From the NCBI GenBank assembly GCA_037444075.1, contig JBBIND010000029.1, positions 1 through 44,211 on the forward strand: DNA of 44,211 nucleotides. Direction: 5' to 3'. Both the position numbers and the translations under genes were made by a program. Of this stretch, positions 1 through 6,768 are shown in pieces (the stretch's first letter is position 1; every line of letters begins with the position of its first letter). The notes below the pieces were generated by a model, which saw only the letters and a program-made list of their open reading frames with translations, ran no database searches and was not told where the DNA came from. This stretch comes from JBBIND01 sp037444075 (GTDB lineage: Bacteria; Acidobacteriota; Terriglobia; Bryobacterales; Bryobacteraceae).

Positions 1-1362
1 GCCCTCCTCCTGCAAGCGCCTGTAGCGGCGCAGCACAGCCTCATGCAGGGAGGCGAAATCATCGCTGCCCGCCACTGTCCGGATGATGAACTTGCGGTAA
101 TCGGACTTCTTCATCCGTCCGTCCTCCCAAACCACCATGCTGGCCACCTGATCAGTGCCTTGAATGTGACTTACATCGAAGCATTCGACGCGGCGCGGAG
201 GCTCGGTCAGGCCCAGAACGTCTCTCAGCGCTTCCTGTATGGCTTTGGACGTTGGCTTCAGAACCCTGAATCGCTGCTCGAAGCAGTGGCGCGCATTGGT
301 TTCCACGAGCTCCAGCATGGTTCGCTTCGGACCGCGCTGTGGCGTGTGAATCCCGGTCTTCCGCTCGCGTTGTTCAGTAAGCACTTCTTCGAGCGCTTCC
401 CGGTCCTCGAAATCCACCGGCACGTGGATGCCGTCGGGCACGTGCGGTTGGTCCAGGTAAAGTTGTTTGACCAAGGCGGAAAACAGCTCTTCGGGTGAGA
501 AATCGTGCTGATCTTCCCAGTAGAATTCGCGGCGGTCCACGATGCGCCCGTTGCGCAGGTTGAACAGGTTCACCGCCACCAGAGGAGGTTCGGCGTGATA
601 GGCCAGAATGTCGATGTTCTCGCCTCGCGCCGTAGAAACCTTCTGCCTCTGGTCGAGTTCCTCCACCGTGGTCAGCAAGTCGCGCCAGGCAGCCGCTTCC
701 TCATACCGCGTGGCTTCAGCCGCTTCTTCCATGCGCTTGCGCAAATCAGCGGTCAGGTCTTTGTGCCTGCCTTCCAGAAACATCCTCACGCGGCGCACGG
801 CGGAGGCGTATGCCTCCTCGGTGGTCAGCCCGGGAACGCACGGTCCCTGGCATCGCCCGATGTGGTATTGCAGGCACGGCTGACGGTGCGGGCGTTCCAG
901 GTCGACCTTGCAGGACGGCACCTGAAAGCGGCGATGGATAAAATGGACCAGCCGCCTCGCCAGATTGCCGGGGAAGTACGGGCCGAAGTAGGTGGAGCCG
1001 TCCTTGAACAGCCGGCGCGTCACGTAGACGCGGGGGTACTGTTCGCGGCTGAGACGGATGTAAGGATAAGTCTTGTCGTCGCGCAGCAGGACGTTGAACC
1101 GTGGCTTCCACTGCTTGATGAGGTTGTTTTCAAGCGCCAGAGCTTCCTTGTCGTTGTCGGCCAGAATGTAATCGATGCGGCTGGCTTCTGAGAGCAGACT
1201 GCTGGTTTTCGCGTCGCCGCGGCGCTCCTGCCCGAAGTAGCTGCGCACGCGCGCCCGCAGGTTTTTCGCTTTGCCCACGTAGAGGATGGTGTCCGCGGAG
1301 TCTCTGTAGAGATACACTCCGGGCTGCACGGGCAGTTGGGCGGCTTGTTCCCGCAGGTTCAT
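1..1362 (-). CDS. uvrC: UvrABC excinuclease subunit C, 3' part outside window
   Basis: UvrC makes the dual incisions either side of a DNA lesion after UvrA/UvrB have loaded in nucleotide excision repair. The reading frame starts at ATG 1362 and stays open for 454 codons to the window edge, so the C-terminal end, including the expected helix-hairpin-helix pair, is not visible. The N-terminus carries the GIY-YIG nuclease core (PGVYLYRD, then ILYVGKAKNLRAR). A UVR-like segment around residues 190-230 follows (EEAAEATRYEEAAAWRDLL). Near residues 390-420 the RNase H-like second nuclease region begins with FDVSHIQG. There is no Shine-Dalgarno before the ATG; a TATAGC hexamer ends 6 nt upstream, suggesting a leaderless mRNA. 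It is divergent from the TPR gene at 1383 and shares its promoter bases. The identification is very secure. Confidence 0.96.
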   Translation of the reverse strand, partial: MNLREQAAQLPVQPGVYLYRDSADTILYVGKAKNLRARVRSYFGQERRGDAKTSSLLSEASRIDYILADNDKEALALENNLIKQWKPRFNVLLRDDKTYPYIRLSREQYPRVYVTRRLFKDGSTYFGPYFPGNLARRLVHFIHRRFQVPSCKVDLERPHRQPCLQYHIGRCQGPCVPGLTTEEAYASAVRRVRMFLEGRHKDLTADLRKRMEEAAEATRYEEAAAWRDLLTTVEELDQRQKVSTARGENIDILAYHAEPPLVAVNLFNLRNGRIVDRREFYWEDQHDFSPEELFSALVKQLYLDQPHVPDGIHVPVDFEDREALEEVLTEQRERKTGIHTPQRGPKRTMLELVETNARHCFEQRFRVLKPTSKAIQEALRDVLGLTEPPRRVECFDVSHIQGTDQVASMVVWEDGRMKKSDYRKFIIRTVAGSDDFASLHEAVLRRYRRLQEEG

Positions 1363-1368
1363 GATAAA

Positions 1369-1376
1369 GCTATACT
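1369..1376. promoter_or_regulatory. Overlapping divergent -10 boxes for uvrC and the TPR gene
   Basis: The bases GCTATACT read TATACT on the plus strand (1371-1376) and TATAGC on the minus strand (1374-1369). Each hexamer ends exactly 6 nt before a start codon: GTG 1383 on plus and ATG 1362 on minus. That is the spacing expected when transcription starts at the start codon itself. Convincing -35 boxes were not found, so this is a prediction from -10 shape and spacing only. Confidence 0.45.
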
Positions 1377-1382
1377 TTAATT

Positions 1383-1802
1383 GTGACACGCGGCTGGAAA
1401 ATGCTGGCCGCCGCGGCTCTGTTGGTGTGCGTCGCACACGCCCAGCAAAGCCGTCCGGAGGCCCCTCCCGAAGAGGATGAATCCATATCCGTTCGCGAGT
1501 ATTCGTTCAATCCTCTGCAAGCCGAAAAGGAGTTGAAGGTCGGGGCGTTCTACATGAAGAAACGGAGTTTCCGCGCGGCGGCAGGGCGATTTGAGGAAGC
1601 CACGCGATGGAATCCGGAGTGGGCGGAAGCCTGGTTCAGGCTCGGAGAGGCGCAGGAGAAGTTGGCAGGGGAAAAAAAACGCCCCGAGGAGCGGAGCCAG
1701 GCATTGGAAGCATCGCACCAGGCGTACTCCCGTTACCTCGAACTCGCTCCTCAGGGCAAAGAGGCGGCTGCTGTTCGCCGCAAGCTAGCCCGCAAGCCTT
1801 AG
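1383..1802 (+). CDS. Secreted tetratricopeptide-repeat protein
   Basis: A 139-residue protein beginning with an export signal: a basic n-region (MTRGWK), a hydrophobic stretch (LAAAALLVCVAHA), then a polar mature region starting at QQ. Residues about 50-130 form roughly two TPR units (FYMKKRSFRAAAGRFEEAT, then WAEAWFRLGEAQEKL and HQAYSRYLELAP). TPR proteins act as protein-protein scaffolds, and this one should sit outside the cytoplasmic membrane. GTG 1383 is taken as the start because the -10-like TATACT lies 6 nt before it; ATG 1401 is in frame, but it would remove the basic n-region. The 3' end overlaps the convergent TIR gene by 18 nt. The specific partner is unknown. Confidence 0.75.
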   Translation: MTRGWKMLAAAALLVCVAHAQQSRPEAPPEEDESISVREYSFNPLQAEKELKVGAFYMKKRSFRAAAGRFEEATRWNPEWAEAWFRLGEAQEKLAGEKKRPEERSQALEASHQAYSRYLELAPQGKEAAAVRRKLARKP

Positions 1803-2372
1803 CTCATTGAGCCGCCGCCTCTTCATTTGCCGGCGCATAGCTGACAGGATGCGATCCACTCCCTGCTCCCAATCCGGGAACAGGTCTACGTACTGAATCG
1901 CTTGTGTAATGCGCGCCGGCACTTCGCAGGCATTCAATCGCGCGGGGATGAAGTAGATTTCGTCCAGGGGCAGACGCGCGGCGCAATCCAGCGCGTAGCG
2001 AAGTTCCGCGTTGAAATGCCCCCGCTTAGCTGCGGCTCGTTCTGAGAAGCAAGCCAGAAAGAAGTCCGAGACGCCGATGGTCTGCTCGATGGAACGTGGC
2101 CAGTTCTGCCCCGGCAGCAGTTTCTTCTTGTCGAGCCAGGGATCAAACCCGCCGTCGGCTAACTGCTGATAAAGCCGCTCCACCTGAGGCAGGTCCTCTT
2201 CGACGTAAGCCATGAACACCTTCGGCTTCGTGTTCGGCAGGAACTCGAAGCCCCGCTCTCCGCCCGGGCGGAAGATACCCAAACCGTCGATCTCCACCGA
2301 GTGACCATCCTCCAGGCAGCGGCGCAGCAGGCGTGCGATGCGTCTTTGTGTGGCTTTGCCGGATTGGCTCAT
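1785..2372 (-). CDS. Truncated HU-like domain fused to a TIR domain
   Basis: A 195-residue protein. Residues about 8-46 resemble the second helix and first strands of an HU/IHF fold (RRIARLLRRCLEDGHSVEI, then DGLGIFRPG), matching the HU pattern 'helix, G-x-V-x-L-x-G-x-G-x-F'; the first HU helix is missing. Residues about 50-180 form a TIR_2-type domain: KVFMAYVEEDLP at the first strand, FDPWLDKKKLLPGQNW at the BB-loop, SDFFLACFS, and KRGHFNAELRYALD. E123 lies where prokaryotic TIR NADases place their catalytic glutamate. Many bacterial TIR proteins hydrolyse NAD+ or make signalling nucleotides, but activity here is inference. The start ATG overlaps the stop of the upstream HU gene (ATGA), so the two are co-translated. 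A basic C-terminal tail (KRRR) follows the TIR domain. Confidence 0.8.
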   Translation of the reverse strand: MSQSGKATQRRIARLLRRCLEDGHSVEIDGLGIFRPGGERGFEFLPNTKPKVFMAYVEEDLPQVERLYQQLADGGFDPWLDKKKLLPGQNWPRSIEQTIGVSDFFLACFSERAAAKRGHFNAELRYALDCAARLPLDEIYFIPARLNACEVPARITQAIQYVDLFPDWEQGVDRILSAMRRQMKRRRLNELRLAG

Positions 2373-2596
2373 TTCCGCTTCTGGGCCTCGCCCGAGCGCG
2401 ATTTCCCCGAAGGCTGGAAGCGGGCCTTGGCTGGCTTTCCAGGCTGGATGGTGCCGAGGCCAGGCAGCGTAGCTGATTCGCCTCGACGGAGGCTCCTCAC
2501 GATGTCGGTGACGATACGGTCAAGTTGGTCGGCCGCCTCCGCCCGGCTGATGCCGCATCCCCGGGCCAGCCTGTCTGCCAGGTCGGTCTTCTTCAT
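2369..2596 (-). CDS. Short HU-family DNA-binding protein
   Basis: A 75-residue protein starting MKKTDLADRLA, followed by the HU helix pair and the turn GESATLPGLGTIQPG, which corresponds to the HU motif G-D-x-V-x-L-x-G-x-G-x-F. It is shorter than the usual 90 residues: after the first strands it runs into a basic, Pro/Lys-rich tail instead of the DNA-clasping arm and last helix. A GGAG ribosome binding site lies 6 nt before ATG 2596. It is the first gene of a two-gene operon with the HU-TIR fusion, whose ATG overlaps its stop. Because the partner protein carries an incomplete HU half, a heterodimer is a plausible arrangement, but this is inference. Confidence 0.78.
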   Translation of the reverse strand: MKKTDLADRLARGCGISRAEAADQLDRIVTDIVRSLRRGESATLPGLGTIQPGKPAKARFQPSGKSRSGEAQKRK

Positions 2597-2670
2597 GCCA
2601 ACTCCATGTTATGCCCGCTGAATCAAAAGCGCGGCCCGGGCTGATCCCGGCTGGCTCGACCGAATCTCTC

Positions 2671-2695
2671 TATCTGGTTGACAAATAACCGGATA
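2671..2695. promoter_or_regulatory. 25-bp imperfect palindrome between the HU-TIR operon and the sulfatase
   Basis: The arms TATCTGGTT and AACCGGATA (9 nt each, 8 of 9 complementary) flank a 7-nt centre. The palindrome covers a TTGACA hexamer at 2678-2683. It lies in the 212-nt gap between two divergently transcribed units, about 75 nt upstream of the HU gene start and 114 nt upstream of the sulfatase start. This looks like a repressor or activator site for one or both units; the regulator is unknown. Confidence 0.35.
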
Positions 2696-2808
2696 AGCCG
2701 GGCTTCAGAGGCCCTTCACATAAGTCGTGCGGCTTGTGACTGACTCCCGCCGATAGGCACGCGGAGACGGTGATATGATCAAGAACCAATCCGAGGAGTT
2801 TGACATCC

Positions 2809-4197
2809 ATGAGCACTCGTAGACAGTTTCTGGCAGCCGCCGGCATCGCTCCTGCTTTTGCACAGGCCGCCGGGCGCCCCAAGAACATCCTGTATCTCAT
2901 CGCCGATGACTTGGGATTGCACACCGGCGAATACGGAGACGCCACCGCGCGCACGCCCAATCTCGACAGGCTGGCTCGCGAGGGTGTCCGCTTTACTCAA
3001 GCTTTCTGTACCACCGCCTCATGCAGCGCCAGCCGCTCGGTGATGCTGACCGGCTTGCAGAACCACGCCAACGGGCAGTTCGGGCACGCGCACGACTTTC
3101 ACAACCAGAGGCTCCGCGGCTTCGTAAAGCCTCTGCCCAGGCTGCTCAGCAGCGCCGGTTACAGAACCGGCGTCGTCGGCAAACTGCACGTCAATCCGTC
3201 CGACACCTTCGGCTGGGATTTGGACTCTCAGGGCGGGAGCCGCAACGTTTACGACATGGCGCAGCGCGCCCGGAAATTCATCCAAGGCAGCGGAGACCGG
3301 CCCTGGTATCTGCACGTGGGCTACAGCGATCCGCATCGCGCCGGCAAGGGTTTTGGCAATACCGATTACCCCAACGTCAAGCGCATGCCGTTCGATGCCG
3401 CCAAGATCAAGGTGCCGTCATTCCTGCCTGACAACCCGCCCACGCGGCGCGAAGTGGCCGAATACTACGAAGCCGCCAACCGGCTGGACCAGGGCATCGG
3501 CTTCATCCTGGACGTGCTGAAGGAAACTAATCAGCTCGAGAACACGCTGATCATGTTCTACAGCGACAACGGCATGCCGTTCCCCAACGCCAAGACGAAC
3601 ACCTACGATGCCGGCATCCACTTGCCGCTCATCGTGCGCTCGCCGCACCAAAGCCGGCGCGGACTCGTGAACAGGAGTATGGTCACGTGGGCGGACCTGG
3701 TTCCGACGGTTCTGGATTGGACCGGCGTTGCGCCCCCCGAGTACCCGCTGCACGGGCGCAGCTTCCTGCCCATTCTCGAGCAGGAGCAAGCCGCTGGCTG
3801 GGACGAGATCTTCTTCTCGCACACCTTCCATGAAATGACCATGTACTACCCGATGCGCGGCATGCGCACGCGGCAGTACAAATACATCCACAACCTGTTC
3901 CCTGAGCTGGAGTACCCCCATGCCAGTGACCTCTGGGAATCAGCTACGTGGCAAAGCCTGCTCCCGCAGGGACCGGAAGCCAAGTGTGGAGGGCGTCCCG
4001 TCAAGCGCTACCTGCATCGTGACGGCGAGGAACTCTACGACATTTCCAAGGACCCGGATGAGGTGAACAATCTGGCGGCATTGCCGCAGCACCGGGAGCT
4101 GCTGCGCTCCATGCGCACGAAGGTGCGGGCATGGCGGCGGCAGACCAATGACCCCTGGTTGATCCTGGACAACTACAAGAAGCCGGACATCGGCTAG
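2809..4197 (+). CDS. Secreted N-sulfoglucosamine sulfohydrolase-type sulfatase
   Basis: A 462-residue type I sulfatase that resembles human heparan N-sulfatase (SGSH) along its whole length, including the DPHR, YSDNGMPFP, SHTFHEMTMYYPMR and TNDPW segments. It is predicted to hydrolyse sulfate from N-sulfoglucosamine-like or other sulfated sugars. The N-terminus STRRQFLAAAG followed by AFAQA is a Tat-type signal, so it works in the periplasm or outside the cell. Metal ligands D33 and D34 are present. The formylglycine site reads C72-S-A-S-R76, with alanine where most sulfatases have proline. ATG 2809 is chosen over in-frame TTG 2800 because GAGGAG at 2793-2798 is correctly spaced only for the ATG. 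No sulfatase-maturating enzyme is encoded in the window. Confidence 0.88.
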   Translation: MSTRRQFLAAAGIAPAFAQAAGRPKNILYLIADDLGLHTGEYGDATARTPNLDRLAREGVRFTQAFCTTASCSASRSVMLTGLQNHANGQFGHAHDFHNQRLRGFVKPLPRLLSSAGYRTGVVGKLHVNPSDTFGWDLDSQGGSRNVYDMAQRARKFIQGSGDRPWYLHVGYSDPHRAGKGFGNTDYPNVKRMPFDAAKIKVPSFLPDNPPTRREVAEYYEAANRLDQGIGFILDVLKETNQLENTLIMFYSDNGMPFPNAKTNTYDAGIHLPLIVRSPHQSRRGLVNRSMVTWADLVPTVLDWTGVAPPEYPLHGRSFLPILEQEQAAGWDEIFFSHTFHEMTMYYPMRGMRTRQYKYIHNLFPELEYPHASDLWESATWQSLLPQGPEAKCGGRPVKRYLHRDGEELYDISKDPDEVNNLAALPQHRELLRSMRTKVRAWRRQTNDPWLILDNYKKPDIG

Positions 4198-4222
4198 TCT
4201 GCCGGAGCAGTCCGGCGGGCAA

Positions 4223-5743
4223 CTACTCCATGGCCAGCAGGGCCGCCATGGTCACGATTCCGTCCCAGAGATTCTGGAGGCGGAGGTTCTCGTTGAAGCT
4301 GTGCTGGTTATTGTCGTGGTTGACGGTAGGGACCAGGATGGCGTGAGTCTTGAGCACCTCAGTGATGCTCTGGATAGGCACACTGCCCCCCAACGTGGGA
4401 AGTTTGATCATCTCGCCATGCGCTCTTTCCAGGGCTCGGATGACACGGCGCGAGATTTCCAGGTCCATCGGCGTCCGCACCGCGTTGTAGCCGCGTTCCC
4501 GCGCCACGTGGCAAACCTTGGCGTGCGCCAGCCGGGTTGCCTCATCGGGCTCAGTTTCAGTGACGAAGAAACCCTGCCGGCGGATATGATCCACCACGCG
4601 TTCCACCGTCTGCCGGTGGTCCATACCGGCCACCAGGCGAATATCGATGGAGGCTGCCGCTGAAGAGGGAATCACGTTGCGGCTGCGGGCGCCCACGTGC
4701 GCGGAGGCCAACCCGCGGACGTTCAGGCTGGGCAGGTTGATGAGTTCTTCCAACCGGCGGCCCCCGCCCTCGGTCTGTGCCAGCCACAACTCTCTCTTCA
4801 GGGCGGCGTCGAAGTCCGGAGCCGCAGCCAAGGCGCTCTTCTCGACCTCAGTGAGCGGCATCACTCCATCGTAGAAACCCCGGATGAGGACCTTGCCGTC
4901 CGCATCCTTCATGGAGGCCAGCAGTTGGGCCAGCAGCATGGCGGGATTAGGAGCCCAATTGCCGTAATGGCCGCTGTGCAATTCCCTGCGCGGCCCGTAC
5001 ACGGTGAGTTCAAGCGAGGTAATGCCGCGCGCGCCGAAGACGATCTGCGGCTGGCGGTTCTGATGAACCGGCCCATCGCAGATCAGCCACACCTCGGCCT
5101 GGAGCTTTTCCCGGTGCTGCACCAGCGTCCGCGCCAGGTTCCGGCTGCCGGATTCCTCCTCTCCCTCGAAGAAGAACTTGATGTTGTGACGCGGCCTGAT
5201 GCGCGCTGTGCGCAACGCGTCCAACGCGCTGGCGAGCGCCATGATGGGGCCCTTGTCATCGCTGGCCGAGCGGGCGTACAGACGCCACTCCGGGTCGGAC
5301 GGCCACCCCGGGCGCGGCAGCGGAATCGGACGGCCGCCGGATTCCACCGGACCGCTCATCAGTACGGGGCGGAAAGGGTCGCCCGTGGTCCATTGCGACG
5401 GCTCGACAGGCTGGCCGTCATAGTGCGCATAGAACACCAGGGTCTCCGCGGCGCCCGGGTTAAGCATCTCGCCGTACACCACCGGCGGGGCTTGTTTGGA
5501 TTCCAGCAGCTGCGTCCGGACGCCGCGCCGGCTGAACATCTGCGCAATGAACTCGGCGTTGCGGCGCAACCCGGCGGTGTCCCCGGTGGTGTTCGGGATC
5601 GACAGCAACTGCAGGAACTCGCTGAGAACGAGGCGCTGATTGCCTTCCGTCCACCGTCTGGCCGCGGCCGCCGGCTCAGGCTGGGCGCACACCGTCACCG
5701 TGCAGACGGTTGCCGTGAGCACCAGGCGAAGCCAGACCGGCAT
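4223..5743 (-). CDS. Secreted M20-family metallopeptidase
   Basis: A 506-residue M20/M25/M40 hydrolase, a family of dizinc exo- and dipeptidases. The N-terminus has a signal peptide (PVWLRLVLTATVCTVTVCAQ), so the enzyme is exported. Zinc-site motifs appear in the expected order: FYAHYDGQPVEP, SASDDKGP, FFEGEEESGS with its catalytic and metal glutamates, and DGP. The dimerisation-lid motif HSGHYGNWAPNP follows, and a late TVNHDNNQHSFNENLR segment supplies the last histidine ligand. It begins 1 nt downstream of the recR stop, so it is probably the last cistron of the dnaX-ybaB-recR transcript. That is an unusual place for a peptidase. The substrate is not predictable. Confidence 0.9.
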   Translation of the reverse strand: MPVWLRLVLTATVCTVTVCAQPEPAAAARRWTEGNQRLVLSEFLQLLSIPNTTGDTAGLRRNAEFIAQMFSRRGVRTQLLESKQAPPVVYGEMLNPGAAETLVFYAHYDGQPVEPSQWTTGDPFRPVLMSGPVESGGRPIPLPRPGWPSDPEWRLYARSASDDKGPIMALASALDALRTARIRPRHNIKFFFEGEEESGSRNLARTLVQHREKLQAEVWLICDGPVHQNRQPQIVFGARGITSLELTVYGPRRELHSGHYGNWAPNPAMLLAQLLASMKDADGKVLIRGFYDGVMPLTEVEKSALAAAPDFDAALKRELWLAQTEGGGRRLEELINLPSLNVRGLASAHVGARSRNVIPSSAAASIDIRLVAGMDHRQTVERVVDHIRRQGFFVTETEPDEATRLAHAKVCHVARERGYNAVRTPMDLEISRRVIRALERAHGEMIKLPTLGGSVPIQSITEVLKTHAILVPTVNHDNNQHSFNENLRLQNLWDGIVTMAALLAME

Positions 5744-5744
5744 G

Positions 5745-6344
5745 CTACATCTCCCTCCGGTTCTCCAGTGACTTGGACATGGTCACTTCGTCAGCGAACT
5801 CCAGGTCACTGCCCACGGGAATTCCCATGGCGATTCTGGTTACTTTCAGGCCCAGCGGTTTCATCAGCTTCGAGAGATACACCGCCGTGGCTTCTCCTTC
5901 CACATTCGGATTCGTGGCGAGGATGATCTCCTTGACCTGCCCGCCTTGCAGGCGCTCCAGCAGATTCTTGATCTTCAGCTGGTCGGGTCCTACGCCGCGC
6001 AGCGGAGACAGTGCGCCGTGCAGCACATGGTAAAGGCCCTCGAACGTGCGCGTGGTCTCGATGGGCAGAATGTTGTGCGGTTCCTCCACCACGCAGATGA
6101 CTGCCTGATCGCGCCGCGGGTCCCGGCAGTAGGGGCACAATTCCTCATCGCTGATGTTATTGCAGGCAGCGCACACGCCCAGGTTATCCTTAACGTCCAG
6201 CAAAGCTTGTGCCAGTTGTTCGGCCTGCTCCCGCGGGCTGCGCAGCACGTGGAAGGCCAGGCGCTGGGCCGACTTCTGGCCCACTCCCGGCAAACGCTTG
6301 AATTCCTGAATCAGCCTCGCCAGCGGCTCAGCGTAATCGGGCAT
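5745..6344 (-). CDS. recR: Recombination mediator RecR
   Basis: A 199-residue RecR, which with RecO/RecF loads RecA at gaps and breaks. Visible parts are the N-terminal helix-hairpin-helix (FKRLPGVGQKSAQRLAFHVL), a Cys4 zinc finger with C58, C61, C70 and C73, and the Toprim domain starting at VICVVEE and continuing through ATNPNVEGEATAVYL. The length is standard. GGGAG lies about 8 nt before ATG 6344. It sits downstream of ybaB, in the widely conserved dnaX-ybaB-recR order. Confidence 0.97.
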   Translation of the reverse strand: MPDYAEPLARLIQEFKRLPGVGQKSAQRLAFHVLRSPREQAEQLAQALLDVKDNLGVCAACNNISDEELCPYCRDPRRDQAVICVVEEPHNILPIETTRTFEGLYHVLHGALSPLRGVGPDQLKIKNLLERLQGGQVKEIILATNPNVEGEATAVYLSKLMKPLGLKVTRIAMGIPVGSDLEFADEVTMSKSLENRREM

Positions 6345-6453
6345 GAGGATCTCCCGCTTTCTCCAGTCTATAATCCTGCCATTTGATTTCGTGCGGGCAG
6401 TTTTCGGCGCTCGACCGGTTCAGTTGACCACTGCCTGCCCCGAGGCCAGCCGC

Positions 6454-6768
6454 TTAGAACATGCCCGGGGGAAGTCCCAGCCCGGCGAACATGCCGCCCA
6501 TCTTCTGCTTGGCTTCCTCGTCAGCCTTCTTGGCGGCTTCGTTGCAGGCTGCCATGACCATGTCCTGGAGCATCTCGATGTCGCTGGCCACCTCCGGGTC
6601 GATCTTCACGCCGACGACGTGCTTGTGGCCGTCCATCTTCACGGTCACCATCCCGCCACCGGCCGAGGCTTCCACCCGGATCTGGCCGACCTCCTCCTGG
6701 AGGCGCTCCTGCATCTGCTGCGCCTGCTTCATCATGGCTTGCATGTTGCCGGGTAATTTCATTGGCAT
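6454..6768 (-). CDS. ybaB: YbaB/EbfC-family nucleoid-associated protein
   Basis: A 104-residue YbaB/EbfC family protein, a small dimeric DNA-binding nucleoid protein. The helix rich in Met and Gln at residues 7-28 (MQAMMKQAQQMQERLQEEVG) and the following strands (EASAGGGMVTVKMDGHK) are typical. Its ATG overlaps the dnaX stop (TAATG), and AGGAG sits just upstream inside the end of dnaX, so translation is coupled. The next gene is recR, as in many phyla. Confidence 0.96.
   Translation of the reverse strand: MPMKLPGNMQAMMKQAQQMQERLQEEVGQIRVEASAGGGMVTVKMDGHKHVVGVKIDPEVASDIEMLQDMVMAACNEAAKKADEEAKQKMGGMFAGLGLPPGMF

Noticed and set aside
4697..5926. Long plus-strand open frame of 409 codons.
   Set aside because: It is the antisense image of the M20 peptidase and recR; long antisense frames are common at this GC content and its composition (Arg/Gly/Ala-rich, no domain) is that of a shadow.
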